Source: Lophium mytilinum (lineage: Eukaryota; Ascomycota; Dothideomycetes; Mytilinidiales; Mytilinidiaceae). From it: a stretch of 64,000 nucleotides of DNA. The stretch is from the NCBI GenBank assembly GCA_010093605.1, contig MU004184.1, positions 126,179 through 190,178 of the forward strand. Direction: 5' to 3'. How positions within the stretch are numbered: position 1 is the stretch's first letter; each line of letters starts with the position of its first letter. Position numbers and translations under genes: made by a program. The notes beneath the pieces were generated by a model. That model worked only from the letters and a program-made list of their open reading frames with translations. It made no database searches and was not told the origin of the DNA. Below, one piece after another: positions 10,970-21,514 of this stretch.

Positions 10970-11182
10970 CTTCCACTTCATCAGTGGCATATCACTGCAC
11001 TACCTCCTTTACCACCTCCTCTAGGCCCCCTTGCGCCCAGGTTCAGCTCCGTACCAACACCTTGTCGATACTTTGGACTCCTCCTCATTGACCGTCCACG
11101 ACTCTTTCCTCGTGGCGTACACCTTCGAGGTCATCAAATGCATCACGCTCTCTGACCTCTGCAAGCTCGTCGGCTTCTAGCT
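10970..11182 (+). pseudogene. Short coding relic with an in-frame TAG
   Basis: Reads ADPCFHFISGISLHYLLYHL, then TAG, then APLRPGSAPYQHLVDTLDSS and onward to a TAG at 11178. The texture is protein-like over about 70 codons, but no start, family or splice-linked neighbours were found. Confidence 0.3.
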
Positions 11183-11534
11183 TTGTTGCTAGACAACTGT
11201 AGATCCTTGCCACCCTACAAAAAGGCATTGGCGCTAATTACCTGCAACGTGGGGATGCTCGGATGTTTGCCCGTTCGTCAAGCAGGTAAGTTGGCGCAAT
11301 AGCTTTGGAGATCACTTGATGGGCGCCGCTGCAAGGGCAAGACACCAGAATTTAGCTAGAACCTCTCTCGTTATGGATATCTCCATGTGAGTGACGGCGC
11401 TGTAGAGCTCTCAAGCCCTAACAACGATGGGACAGACATTGGGAAGACCGAACATTGAAGGTGGGGAAAGCTGCGTAAATAGTAAAGCGGACGATTAGAA
11501 CAAATGAAATGAGATACCGAAGAAGGCAAAATGA

Positions 11535-11966
11535 ATGGCGTCCGCTGAAGTAAAACACAACCCATCGGTTCAGTCGGACGCCCCTCTTCCGAGCCCTAAG
11601 CATTCGACGTTGTCCAATCCACCTCTTACGAATAACGAAAGCGCTCAACAAGACCAGCTCGTTTCCCTGACCAAGATGTCTTCGAATATCCAACTGAGTA
11701 TCTCCAACCTCCATGCCCGACGGACCCTTGTCAAAGAAATTCGCATCTTCCTCAGTGCTCTCTACAGAGCTCAGTTTGAATGGAGCCCCATTCTTCTAGC
11801 GGTCTCTTCTGCTTTTCGTGATATTGAGATTGCCCTCAACTGTTCCATCACAAGAGGGTCCTTATCGCCGAGGCCATTCGTGTATTCCTTATCCACAGCG
11901 CTGGGCATTGCCCTTTGGGATACCGTGTTTTGCTTTACTCTGCTACCACCGGCCCTTCAACGGTAG
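11535..11966 (+). CDS. Hypothetical open frame, 143 residues
   Basis: ATG at 11535, stop at 11966. The N-terminal half is Ser/Pro/Asn-rich and the C-terminal half mixed hydrophobic. No domain recognised. Its end overlaps the end of the minus-strand relic at 11943, which has better coding support, so this frame may be spurious. Confidence 0.25.
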   Translation: MASAEVKHNPSVQSDAPLPSPKHSTLSNPPLTNNESAQQDQLVSLTKMSSNIQLSISNLHARRTLVKEIRIFLSALYRAQFEWSPILLAVSSAFRDIEIALNCSITRGSLSPRPFVYSLSTALGIALWDTVFCFTLLPPALQR

Positions 11967-12750
11967 AGGTTTTCGCTTGCGGCTCTTCTCATACCCAACT
12001 TCAGTATCCTTGGGTCTCTCGTTGCCCAAACACCTTGGGGTATCTCTGATCGCCGTCTGTAGTCCTCCCATGGCAAATTCGTTCGTGCCATGTGCCGCGG
12101 TCGCAGGGTGTTCATACTTTCGTCTTTTCGCCGCCTTCTCTTCCCGATATCGCTCGTTTGGTGAATGGGAGGAGCGCCTTCTCGGTATAGTCTTATGCGG
12201 GTTCGTGGAGTATGTGTGTTTTGTCCCGCTGCCGGCAAATGAAGGTTTATCGTAATCCAACCCATCCATATCATCATTTATCTCCGAAAAGGATTTCCGA
12301 GTGCCGTTTTTAGTAGGAAACGTCGGGGGTGAAAGGAGAGTTGTTTGGCTTTTCGACTGTTGCGGCAAACTGTTATGTTCATTAGTTCAGTTTAAACAAA
12401 TTAAGATAGGAAGTACGATGCACCAACAAGTAATCTATTTGATAAAATAGATAGTAATACCCGCTGATCTGGTTGTGAGACTCCCGGTGGATCTCTCCGT
12501 CGGCATATGCCGCCGTTTCGGACGCGGTAATGGTCCATGACGGTTGTGAGAGAAGTAACGCCGCGTGGTAGAATAAGAAAGGCGTGTCCTAAGTATTGGG
12601 GGTAAAGTCAAACTGCTTCGTCTCCGTGGATGATGTAGCGCAGTTCTCTGATTGTTTCTGAGCGCAATCGGTTTCTTCATCCATGTTTGAGTTGGGGCAG
12701 CGAACTTCGCCAATTCCGGCAGTGATTCGACGGCAAGCCGGACGACTCAT
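11943..12750 (-). pseudogene. Two-exon gene of unknown function with one premature TAG
   Basis: Exon 1 (12750-12461) starts MSRPACRRITAGIGEVRCPN. Exon 2 (12369-11943) is joined across a GTATTA...CTAAT...CAG intron whose phase fits exactly (290 nt, then 427 nt). The product would be 238 residues except for a TAG at codon 54, just before DTPFLFYHAALLLSQPSW. The C-terminal part is basic and polar (ERYREEKAAKRRKYEHPAT, EKSRKRKPLPLKGRW), possibly nuclear. With intact splicing and only one stop, disabling looks recent, or the stop marks an annotation-resistant allele. No family recognised. Confidence 0.55.
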
Positions 12751-12989
12751 GAAGCTTTAGAGAATACCAAAGCCTAGTAGGATTGGTGGATAGGCCGGCA
12801 TGGTGTTTGTGAAAGTTTAAAGATGAGATTGAGGTCGGAGAAGTTTGCGATCGGGAAAGCCAGGGACTAGCTAACCTATATCCCGTGGCGTGTTCGAGCC
12901 TTTTCAGTATTTAGGTAGGAGAAAATGGCCAAGGGTATCGAGTATTAGCTGCGACTGAGAAGAGGGAGTTGTTTGGGGGGCGTTTGAAG

Positions 12990-14127
12990 CCTTATGAGGG
13001 CGGTACCCTGGTGGAAGCCTGCACCGTAACGGTGCGATGTTTTAGAGCTCGAGTGGCGCATTTCGTCCACCGTTCAACAACGCCACACTCATTCTCGGCC
13101 CAGTAGCATCTGCTCTGATTCCGGCCAAGGTCGCAGGAATGGGGCTTGCGCGGATTTCGAGGCCTCTTTCTATCATCTTTATCAACACCTCCAATCCAAA
13201 ACCCGCCGTAAGTATTTGAAGTGTCTGTTGACATCTCAGCACTATGATTCACCCATCCAGTCCTAGTGAGAATTGAAATGATTTTGAAGTCCTTTACCTG
13301 CATCAAATTGTCAAAGTATACTCCCGTCACGTAATCTCTCGTATGGAAGTATCCCTTCAAGGTTTGCTAATCTCTATAGAGAGCAACGCTCACTTAATCA
13401 GTTGCGATAGCTAGGGCATTCTCCCCATCTCGATTCACTTATGACAGTGGAGACTTTGTCTATAGTCTTATAAATGTCGTCGCCAGAATATACTTGGAAT
13501 TTGCAAACAGCTTGTAGTCTGATCGAGGGTTTCACGTCATAAGTGCCACCACCCGACCAAAATCGAAAGCCGTACGGTGGAGCACCAGCCGGCTATCTTG
13601 ACGATATAGCAGACCTAAATTTCATCTTTGTCGACAAGCTGAAGGAAGAGTCCTCCATTGTGGTTCTCACTCGAGGGAAACAGCACTCGCATTATATCTT
13701 CGGCTAGCCATCAGCTCGCTGAAGAGGAACCTTGTCGCGACCTCTGGACATCATAGTCCCAGGTCCGAAGCAAGGGCGTGCGCAGATACCTATGGAGTAG
13801 ACCATCCCCCAGGGTTTGATATCGAGGTTTGAGGATGCGTAGACATGCAGGAAGCAGATGGGCGGTAGTGAGGACAGTCTAGAGCGACGCCGTGCAATAC
13901 TTCGTGACACGGGTATGTCTTGGGCTCCAAGATGATTTCTACCAGTGCAAGGTTAGGTGAAGATGAAGGTGAGAGAGTTGATATAGACTAGTAAAGTCTT
14001 AGAGCGAGAGACTAAGCCATCGCTCTGTTTCAAGATAGATCGTTCTCTTCCTTCCCCTGACCGTACCAACTCGAATCGTCCCCATCGTCTTTGATCTCTA
14101 CCCCCCGAACAGCGGTTTCCCGTCAAC
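12990..14127. other. Weak minus-strand coding texture, no gene model
   Basis: A minus frame at about 13242-13042 (GLEVLIKMIERGLEIRASPI) and an overlapping one at 13360-12992 (KGYFHTRDYVTGVYFDNLM) look protein-like, but neither has an ATG with good context, and I could not join them by introns. The remainder to 14127 shows nothing I can support. Confidence 0.3.
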
Positions 14128-14289
14128 ATGCCAATCTACTCTCGTTACGGCCCTCGAGAGACACTAACGATCGTTGCCCGCTCCGGAAGGTCAGAACGGA
14201 GTGTGGCATCAAAGCGTAAATCGCTTCGCCCTCGAAACGTTGTCTCGCAAGGAACCTACTCCACCTATGTCGTCAGCATCTGTATTTAA
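14128..14289 (+). CDS. Hypothetical small frame, 53 residues
   Basis: ATG at 14128 follows a pyrimidine-rich leader ending CGTCAAC. The product MPIYSRYGPRETLTIVARSG... is basic in the middle (SVASKRKSLRPRN). No domain seen. It may be a first exon or spurious. Confidence 0.28.
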   Translation: MPIYSRYGPRETLTIVARSGRSERSVASKRKSLRPRNVVSQGTYSTYVVSICI

Positions 14290-14330
14290 CAATCATGTAA
14301 ACATCGTCGTATTCTCAGAAATCAACATAT

Positions 14331-14459
14331 ATGAGCCCAGACACCTCCACCGGCGCCATGGATGCAGAGCAGTGCGGCGCCGTGGTAACTCCGGTGACTC
14401 GATCATCGCTAGGTGCTGCCTCGATTCTGCTCAATCTGCAGTCCCTGGAAAAGGACTAA
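14331..14459 (+). CDS. Hypothetical small frame, 42 residues
   Basis: ATG at 14331 gives MSPDTSTGAMDAEQCGAVVT... ending SILLNLQSLEKD and stop TAA at 14457. It looks like a real protein terminus but is very short; a link to the 14128 frame by splicing was not found. Confidence 0.28.
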   Translation: MSPDTSTGAMDAEQCGAVVTPVTRSSLGAASILLNLQSLEKD

Positions 14460-14739
14460 GAGGTGACTTGCGTGAGGTCTTACGCGCCAGAAACCGTTTA
14501 GGCCTGGCCCCTCGCCCACGCTCGATGACTTTGGTTTTCTCTTGGCTCTCCTGTCTGCGAGCGGGGCTATGGGAAGCCGAGCTCAGTGGATGTGGTGGAG
14601 CCGTATGGTATTGAAAGGGGGAGGTATTGGGGTTTCGGAGTAGGCGGAAAGGGGACGTACTGGGTGGTCTTGTCGGACTAGGCGGCGGCGTCGCATTGGA
14701 GGGGACTCAACAGAGCTCACTTGCTGGGCATTCGATGAA

Positions 14740-16214
14740 GGAGCAATACAGGAACTACATGATATTAGCTTTCACTTTGCGAGCTTGAAGTAAAGAGCGG
14801 ACGGATACCCTTTCACCTATTCTTATAGGGCTGGATAAAGTTGTAGAACTTGGCGGACGTTTCCTTGCCCGCTTTGGTCGGATCATTGGATTGATCTAGC
14901 GCTACGTGCGCGCCCATGTCACTGGCGAACTTCAGGAAGACTGGGGCCTGTGAGTGGTCGGTCCCCTAGACCGGGAAAACCTTCTCCAAGATTCCGAACT
15001 GCACGTACAATTAGCGGGTACACCGTATGCAAGAGGAGCAGATTGACGTACCTTCGCGAAATCCTCCCCAATCTCTTGCCGCATTGCTCCGACATTCCTA
15101 TTCTCGTCGTCTTTGGTGGTTGTGAGGAGAGCGTAGTCTTGGTGATAAGTCCCGTCGTAGGCGGCCTGAATCGAAGCCTCTGCGATACCTCGGAGGTGTT
15201 AGAAGGCTTCACTTTCTGGACATGCAGTGAAGAGCGAAATACCTAGAAGTCCCTCAAGAGGCTTATTCGATAGGCATGATGGCCGATTCCATAGGATGGT
15301 TCTCCCAGGCAGCGCGGATTGCTCCTGCGGGTGCGGCGTGCTATGTTCGGCACCCGGAGAAGAGATGGCAAAGTGTGGACGATGAGGTGCGGTCTAGAGG
15401 GCGCAGGAAGACTGTGGTATTGTTTCAAGTCTTAGAATACACTGGAGAGCGCAAAGTGAAGAGAGGATGCAGATCTGGATATCATGCCAGGTGGTAGGAC
15501 TGAAACTTCACACAGCATCTCTTCTCCGCGAGGGTGATGTCCAACGGCTCCATAAATGCCGCCTCCACAACCTGGGATGTGTGGTGTTTGGTAGAGAGAG
15601 AAATGAAGAGGGAGATGTTGCGGTTGGGAGTGGAGAAGACGGGACATCGCCGGCGAGAGCTCTACAGGCCATGCTCCCGAGTAAGATTCTCACGAGCGCG
15701 GCGGGCTGTGATAGAGTAGCTAGTGTGAGGAGCGAGGCCTCAGCGATGATGCTCGGTCTAGATGGCTGGAAATGCGGTAAGGGTTAGAAGATGTTGGACG
15801 TGCTCACTGCGTAGATAAAAGTAGGACTTACCAATGGACCTAAGATGGACTTCAAAGATCGAAGGTTCTCTCTCGCAGCTCTGGGTGAGGTTGAGTGCCC
15901 CGAGCTTACAGGCTGCTTCCTTATCGAATTGTTCCGACTCAGTGTGGATCGTAAGTTCGGCCTACTCAAGCTGAGCAACTGATGCAAGGAGCGAGGATCT
16001 TGCGCGGCGAAGGCTGTCGTGGGCGAGCTGAACAGTCATGTAGCCTGGATTTTGCAGCGGTTGTGGAAATGCAATTCTGGGCGCCGGTGACATCTCCGTA
16101 GACACCGGCGGTCTTGAGGTTGTCGAGGAGGCGGTCAAGAGGATAGTGCGGTCCTGGGACTTGTCGCGCTCTGTTGTCTAGGCAGGAAGGTTCTTTCGAA
16201 AGGCGGAGAATCAT
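14740..16214 (-). pseudogene. Decayed multi-exon gene; last part resembles an RRM/UHM domain
   Basis: Many coding-like pieces on one strand with frame changes: MTVQLAHDSLRRARSSLLAS near 16020, ESEQFDKEAACKLGALNLTQ near 15900, EASLLTLATLSQPAALVRIL near 15700, VVEAAFMEPLDITLAEK near 15560, and AAYDGTYHQDYALLTTTKDD near 15130. The stretch MRQEIGEDFAKFGILEKVFP, an intron GTACGT...CTAAT...GTGCAG within it, then TAG, then HSQAPVFLKFASDMGAHVAL and AKFYNF resembles a U2AF-homology motif (an RRM variant in splicing factors). At least one TAG and several shifts make it a pseudogene. The UHM call is tentative. Confidence 0.45.
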
Positions 16215-16219
16215 AAAGA

Positions 16220-17290
16220 GAGCAACTGAGGTGGGCGAGAAGAGTGGATATTATGGTGGGATGGGACGTGATTGATATGGTAGAGCGACCCGAGTGTGCT
16301 TCGGCGGGGGACGCGACCCAGACCCGAGAGTCACGTGAGGCTATCGCCTACGTCGCATTCCCGCTGGAGATATAGAGTAGCATATCCCTGCCCATGTATC
16401 CATGGTTCCTTGAGGCATCTTGGTAGAAGTCAGTTTCGCAACGAGATTTGCTAAGCCTCGATCTTGACGTTCAATCACGGTCGTCTTTGCAGCGGCCGGA
16501 GCATCCATAAATCAGCCTGCACGCTCTCAAAAGAACAGCCAACTCCACTTCTTCTGAATCCATCAGGGGTACGGCGTTCTTAATATGCTATCGCTCTAGA
16601 TAATGTAGTTCCAAATCTCTTGCATATTACGTTTACCCATTTCTTGCCCACGCCCACCGGAGAGTCTACATACATGTACAAAGGCTTATAGAAAGGGTCT
16701 AGACCCGCTTTCTAAGACGTCTTCTGTGAAACGTCTTTCAAACAAGTTCGTAGCCGAGAGTACGACTTTGTAGCCCTGGGACAAAGCATTCACTAGCGCG
16801 CCAAATGCGACGTTCAGATTGTCTACAAACCTTCCTATACAGGTTCAAGAGCAATATCTACGTACTTGACTTACATACTTGCTGTCAAGCTAATGTAATG
16901 GTCGCCGAGTCATAGCTTAGAGTGCAATTCAAAGGTGCGTGGTCGTGACTTTCACACGTGCTTAGCCCGCTTCGCCCTAGGCGTGGACAAATTGACACAG
17001 GCGAAGCCTGAGTCGCAACTTGATTTCATGCAAGCCATAGACTCAGCTCTATTAAGCCCAGTGACGCCCCTCTGTGCGGGAAGATTACTAGTTGAGTGTA
17101 AAATAGAGGCGGCAATGCGCAAGTCCTCGCAGTAGCACAAGGACAGGCTAAATTGAACGTGAAAGACGCACAATAACTGTTAAAGGCATCGGCGGTAATC
17201 GTGCGCAGGTGCTCTAGGGCAGCAGAAGGGTTGTGCAGCCGGCGTTAAGCCGTAGTAGTGGCCCAATAATAACAAACGCGCACTGACCCC
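16220..17290. other. No gene recognised
   Basis: Short frames only. No recognisable protein motif, repeat or RNA gene before the U6 promoter. Confidence 0.45.
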
Positions 17291-17304
17291 GCCCGCTTTT
17301 GGGC

Positions 17305-17310
17305 TATATA
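17305..17310 (+). promoter_or_regulatory. TATA box of U6 copy A
   Basis: TATATA lies 29 bp upstream of the conserved CGCCTTCGGGC stem-loop of U6. A TATA box at about -30 is typical of RNA polymerase III U6 promoters. Copy B has the same element at nearly the same distance (28 bp). Confidence 0.75.
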
Positions 17311-17330
17311 TTTGCTATAAATTCAACGCA

Positions 17331-17437
17331 CTTCGCCTTCGGGCATTTGGTCAATTTGAAACAACACAGAGAAGATTAGCATGGCCCCTGCACTAAGGAT
17401 GACACGCTTTATCAAAGAGTAGCTTCAAAATTTTTTT
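17331..17437 (+). ncRNA. U6: U6 spliceosomal snRNA, copy A (intronless)
   Basis: U6 is the catalytic snRNA of the spliceosome, transcribed by RNA polymerase III. All hallmarks are present: 5' stem-loop GCCTTCGGGC with UUCG tetraloop, GGTCAATTTGAAACAACACA, the ACAGAGA box at 17366-17372, the AGC triad at 17378-17380, GGCCCCTGCACTAAGGATGA with the U4-pairing and ISL region, and a T8 terminator at 17431-17438. The 5' end is placed from the TATA distance and is uncertain by a few bases. The RNA is uninterrupted, unlike copy B at 55.6 kb. Confidence 0.95.
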
Positions 17438-17462
17438 TGTGTTTTGTTTTGTGCTTAGACGA

Positions 17463-17472
17463 GGTTCGAGCC
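17463..17472 (+). promoter_or_regulatory. Downstream B-box of U6 copy A
   Basis: GGTTCGAGCC matches the RNA polymerase III B-box (core GTTCGANNC) and begins 24 bp after the T-run. Yeast SNR6 likewise uses a B-box downstream of its terminator. The identical ten bases follow copy B at nearly the same distance. Confidence 0.7.
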
Positions 17473-17479
17473 GCGCAGC

Positions 17480-17825
17480 GGTCATCTTTTTCTTTTTGCT
17501 AGTGAATAGTTTTGAGCTACACAACGACGTTGAAAACAGGTGTTGCTGCTAGATACGTAGAATAGTGAGTCTAGATTCGCGTCTGTCCTTATTCGCGATC
17601 TTATCTTCTCCATATTGAGTACGGATGTTATTCACGCCGCTAAAGCACTCAAACGCCACCATCACACATGCAGACCACTCTCCATTGGCGGATCCGCTGG
17701 CTCTGCATTATCCATGGGTACAGCTACTTCTATTGACATCTTTGCTAAGATACAACTTCCAATTCGATGCTTTGCGTTCGAGATGTGCTTGTCCCTACTG
17801 GGCGCCTCCACCGCCGCAATCACAG
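17480..17825. other. No gene recognised
   Basis: Plus-strand frames through here continue as antisense of the relic at 17830-18235 and lack motifs. Confidence 0.4.
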
Positions 17826-17829
17826 CTGC

Positions 17830-18235
17830 AAATCACGCACCCCCACCTCCCGAACGACAGCCGGTCTTTTGCAACAATTCCAAGTCTGACAATTCGACAC
17901 CGAATTCTGCTTTTTTTGTACCGTGGTACGGATGGCGCGGCAGCAGCGTCTGTAGTTGCGGACGGCGAGGGACGTCCGGAGGATGATCATGCTCCAGCCA
18001 AAGGGTTTGATTGCGGGCTCGCAATGGCTGCCGATATGAATGCTCGAGATGAAGGAGTCGAGGATGAGGAGGGAGATGCCGGCCTAGTCGCTGAGTAGGG
18101 CCACGGAGTTGAAGGTGAAGATGTCGCGGTCCAAGGGCGTAGAGATGACGGCTTTCTCTTGAAGACCTCCATCGGCAGGGAGCAGCTCACGCAGCTTCGC
18201 ATACCTTTGAAACCCACGTTCCTGCGACACTGTCT
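17830..18235 (-). pseudogene. C-terminal exon of an unknown membrane-type protein with one TAG
   Basis: A single frame gives SQERGFQRYAKLRELLPADG, then KAVISTPLDRDIFTFNSVAL, LSD, a TAG, and AGISLLILDSFISSIHIGSH running on through FGWSMIILRTSLAVRNYRR to a TGA. One hydrophobic segment follows the stop. Apart from the TAG the frame is open for about 130 codons. The exon probably starts after an AG near 18232. Family not recognised. Confidence 0.42.
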
Positions 18236-18499
18236 AGAGCTCTCGAGAACAACACTGCAACGGTGCAAGGGGGAAGATTGAATCGCAATTCATAACGTTC
18301 ACACCTCGACGTTCACCCCGTTCAACTGTCCACCTGCCAGAGGTGTCCCACGCAACTAGGCGTTCCCCAAAACATACGCTTATATGACCCGGTCTGGTGG
18401 ATGATGAGGAATCGGACCCAGTGGGACTGAATATAAAACGCAAGTGTGATACACAGCCTCGAGTCTTTTACATTCACGGTACTTGGCTCTCCCTCGGTT

Positions 18500-19960
18500 A
18501 GGGGGCTGTCTCATGCATCTCGGTATACCCTCAAAAGATACGCCCAGATGGACTGATCTAGCTCGTGTGAGATAAAGGGTGCGGTATAGCAAGATGTAGG
18601 ATACAATTTCAATTTACAGCGTCGAACTCCTCACACCCGTGTGAATGTATATCGACCCCAGGAAGCCACTCAAACGTCGTCATCTGAGGTGCAGTTCAAG
18701 CGCAAACTCTGCCCGATACCAAGAGCAGGGCAATTCTAATAGTATTGGATAGAATCCCGGGCTAGTTCAGATTCACGGTGTCGAGATCATTACATCGTGC
18801 TTACCACGTACCTTTCTCTACGAAGCGACTCAAACACCCTCATCCCGCAATCAATTCAGATGCATACGGGCCTTGAATTTCAGAGGACAGCCATTTCACG
18901 AGGTTCAGGTAGAGAAAGTACGTACGTTTCAATTTAAGACGTCGAACGCTTCACATCACGTGTGCATGCTATGCATTACCTTGAAGGCGCTCAAACCCCG
19001 TCATTCCGCGTGCAAATAGAGCCTACACATGCTCCAGGATCAACGTGATAGCAATTCCAGTACTTTCAGATCCTCATGTCATGTCTGTTCCAGTCCACGG
19101 CGTCGAAGTCTGACGTTCTTGGTCTCTTGGAGGGCGTGGACGAGGGTTTCTGGGGATAAGCCGGCTCCTAGCCTAGCATTCGCGATTACTCTGACAACTA
19201 GAGATAGTCAGGATTGGTTCGGGATCGACGTGGTCTGGTATAGAAGGACGCTATCGACGAGTTTGTTGATGGGTTCATTTATTTGTTACCAGAGCTTCGA
19301 TATTGCCTCCTTGTGCAGGTTGAACTTCTTGCAGACAGACCGCACCAATCGCCTGGGTCAATCGTGGCTGCGATAGTAACTCAAGAAAGCTTTTACCAGC
19401 AGGAGAAATTCGATGTTGATGTTCGAATTGAGAAGTACGAAATTTGAGGAGCCTAGGTTGTCTATAGGACTCATAGAGTTTGCAGTACTCGCGATAGACA
19501 CGACGTTCCGGTAGTCTGCAGGGATACCTCCACCTAAGTCACCTTCAGATGCTAACTGTTCGGAGGCAGTTGTAACGATATACTGACGATCTGGAGGGCT
19601 GGTGTCACGGAACAAGGAGCTGTAGGCCGTGTACGTGATGTATTGGATGAAGGATTGATGATGTAGGAGAGAAGAGAGGTCTAGAGGAAGCGAGGCTATG
19701 TACAAGAGGTAACACGTGCCTGCCTGCCGTAGCCCTACCGCTACTCCCTGACAGCTGGTTACCTTTCCCCAAAACCCCGCTGTCCCGCATGCAAAATAGA
19801 CACAACAAAGACGAAAAGTCAAGAAGAGAGGATTCTCATTAACGTCAGATTGGTAATTCGGGTTGATTTCCATTCACGGCATCAGAATCGTGTCATCATG
19901 CTCAAATTTATTTTGCAGCATCACAAACGCTGTCATTACTCACGCAACTGAAAGTAATAT
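18500..19960. repeat. Degenerate ~160-bp tandem repeat
   Basis: The phrase GAAG(C/G)CACTCAAAC-CGTCAT occurs at 18661, 18821 and 18982 (160 and 161 bp apart). A second landmark, CACGGYGTCGAAGTC-like, occurs at about 18616, 18773, 18935, 19097 and 19872. Weaker copies lie near 18520, 19769 and 19922. The core ACTCAAACG is similar to the reverse complement of the TTTGAGG(T)GCC core of the 25-28 kb array. Confidence 0.68.
19358..19873 (-). CDS. Hypothetical open frame, 171 residues, overlapping repeat DNA
   Basis: ATG at 19871-19873, stop at 19358. The first third (MEINPNYQSDVNENPLFLTF...) overlaps the repeat array. The rest (DTSPPDRQYIVTTASEQLAS, GGGIPADYRNVVSIASTANS) has better protein texture. 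No family recognised; it may be a relic exon extended by chance. Confidence 0.3.
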   Translation of the reverse strand: MEINPNYQSDVNENPLFLTFRLCCVYFACGTAGFWGKVTSCQGVAVGLRQAGTCYLLYIASLPLDLSSLLHHQSFIQYITYTAYSSLFRDTSPPDRQYIVTTASEQLASEGDLGGGIPADYRNVVSIASTANSMSPIDNLGSSNFVLLNSNINIEFLLLVKAFLSYYRSHD

Positions 19961-19986
19961 ACGTCTCGAAATAGGAAACACGATCA

Positions 19987-20028
19987 TCTCATTCAACTAT
20001 TTATCTCATTCAACTATTTATCTCATTC
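19987..20028. repeat. 17-bp direct tandem repeat
   Basis: TCTCATTCAACTATTTA is perfectly repeated at 19987 and 20004, followed by a partial third copy (TCTCATTC). It sits about 100 bp past the 3' end of the methyltransferase gene. Confidence 0.9.
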
Positions 20029-20128
20029 GCACTCCACAGCACGAAGAGCCCCAAAAACACCGCAAATCAGACCACAGAGATCGCCACGATTCCACTTCAT
20101 CCACTGCGCCGAAGTACCCCCCACCCCT

Positions 20129-21142
20129 CTACACCCTAGTCACAGAAAATACGACCTTCCTCTCATCTAGCTGCTCTCGGTGCGCATCGCTCAGCTCCTC
20201 GTACGGCACCTCCCGTCTAATCTTCTCCATCTTCTGGTGGTGCTCCGCGTTCCACCCCGCCCAAACGTCCACCTTGACCCCCTCTGCGTCCGCCACACGA
20301 TGCCACAACGCGGCCATGCTCTCACAATTGTGCCTATAAACGTACTTCTCCTCGCCCTGCCTACAAAACGGCGGTTCAAGTTTGTCATTCTTCGCCGTGA
20401 GTGTCCCCGTCTGCGTGCCAATGACCATCGCGCCCGGTTCCTTCTTCAACAACTTGAGGATGTTTGCGGCAGCCTCTTCCTGCTGCTCCAGCGGCCAGAT
20501 ATGTAGGAACATGGACACGTGGACGAAGAACCAACTGCCCCGCGTCTTCAAGAGCTTATCCTCCGCGTCGTCGTCGGCGGCGAAGATGTTCCCCTGAATA
20601 TAGTGCCCCCGCGTGAAGCGGTCCAAGTCACGGAACAGCGCGTGGCCTGCGGCCTCGAAGTCTAGGAGGTCGGCGCCGAGGAGGGCAGGAATAGGGGCGC
20701 CGTCGTAGGCCAGCTTGCGGAGGTCTTGGCCGAGGCAGGTTCCGAGGTCGAGGAGCTTGTACGGCGGGTTGGGGTCGTTGTGGGACTGGAAGCGCAGCGT
20801 GTCGAGGATGTGGGTGTACGCGGGGTGGCGGCTCAGGGAGAAGGTGAGGAACCAGAACTCTCCGATACAGGGCCAGGGGGAGATTGACCAGGCGGCGTCA
20901 CGCTAAGAAGCAGTGTTAGCTTGAGTTCTGGACAGAGAGTGTGGGAAGGTAAGTAGGAAGGGGAGACGTACAGCGCGGAGGATGTGAGCTTCGACCTCGT
21001 CGGGTCGGATGTCTGAGTACTGGATGAAGAAGAGCTTGACTTCGGCGAGCTGGTTGGGCTCGAGTTGCTCGGCGTACCAGGGCACGCTGGTGGAGCGGGC
21101 GGCGGAGTCGGCGGGGAGGTTGATCAGGCTGTTTGAGCTCAT
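20129..21142 (-). CDS. SAM-dependent methyltransferase, AusD-like fungal family
   Basis: Two exons, 21142-20972 and 20902-20129 (stop TAG), joined in phase 0 across a 69-nt intron GTACGT...GCTAAC...CTTAG; 314 residues. The family makes O- or C-methylations in fungal meroterpenoid and related pathways using S-adenosylmethionine. Visible landmarks: WYAEQLEPNQLAEVKLFFIQ (22-41), WSISPWPCIGEFWFLTFSLS (62-81), the SAM-binding motif LLDLGTCLGQDLRKLAYDGA (107-126), LLGADLLDFEAAGHALFRD, and FFVHVSMFLHIWPLEQQEEA. No polyketide synthase, cyclase or P450 is in the window, so it is a solitary member or a cluster remnant; its substrate cannot be told. The divergent neighbour starts at 21515. Confidence 0.9.
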
Positions 21143-21386
21143 ATTGGCGGTGGCGAGCGCAGATGAAGGAGATTGAGTGCGGTTGGGCGGTGCTTTGCGA
21201 GAGGTTGAAGCGGCTTGAAGACAGTTCGCGGACGTGAGAGCGAAGGAAAGAATTTTGCGCGGAGGGTGAAGTTCAAGTTAACGAGGAGGAAGCCTGGTAA
21301 CCTGCCTCATTGTGAGATGCTTGGGATATGCGGCCACCCACCTTCACCTTTCTGTCTTCACTTCACTGAATTTTCCTCTGACGGCC

Positions 21387-21393
21387 TATATAA
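21387..21393 (+). promoter_or_regulatory. TATA box for the small gene at 21515
   Basis: TATATAA lies 122-128 bp upstream of the ATG, followed by a C-rich leader. The leader contains a possible 5'UTR intron (GTACGT near 21443, GCTAAC near 21485, CATCTAG at 21506). Confidence 0.55.
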
Positions 21394-21514
21394 TGTCCCT
21401 TCCACCCACCGTCACTCACCAACATTCACGGCCACCTCCAACGTACGTACCTTCAGACCTCCCCCTGTCAGCTCTACCCACTTTGCTAACCCAACGTGCC
21501 ATCTAGTCAACACA

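Noticed and set aside
17463-17472. tRNA 3' half suggested by GGTTCGAGCC
   Set aside because: No matching acceptor stem, A-box or anticodon arm; the identical string after the second U6 gene fits a downstream B-box.
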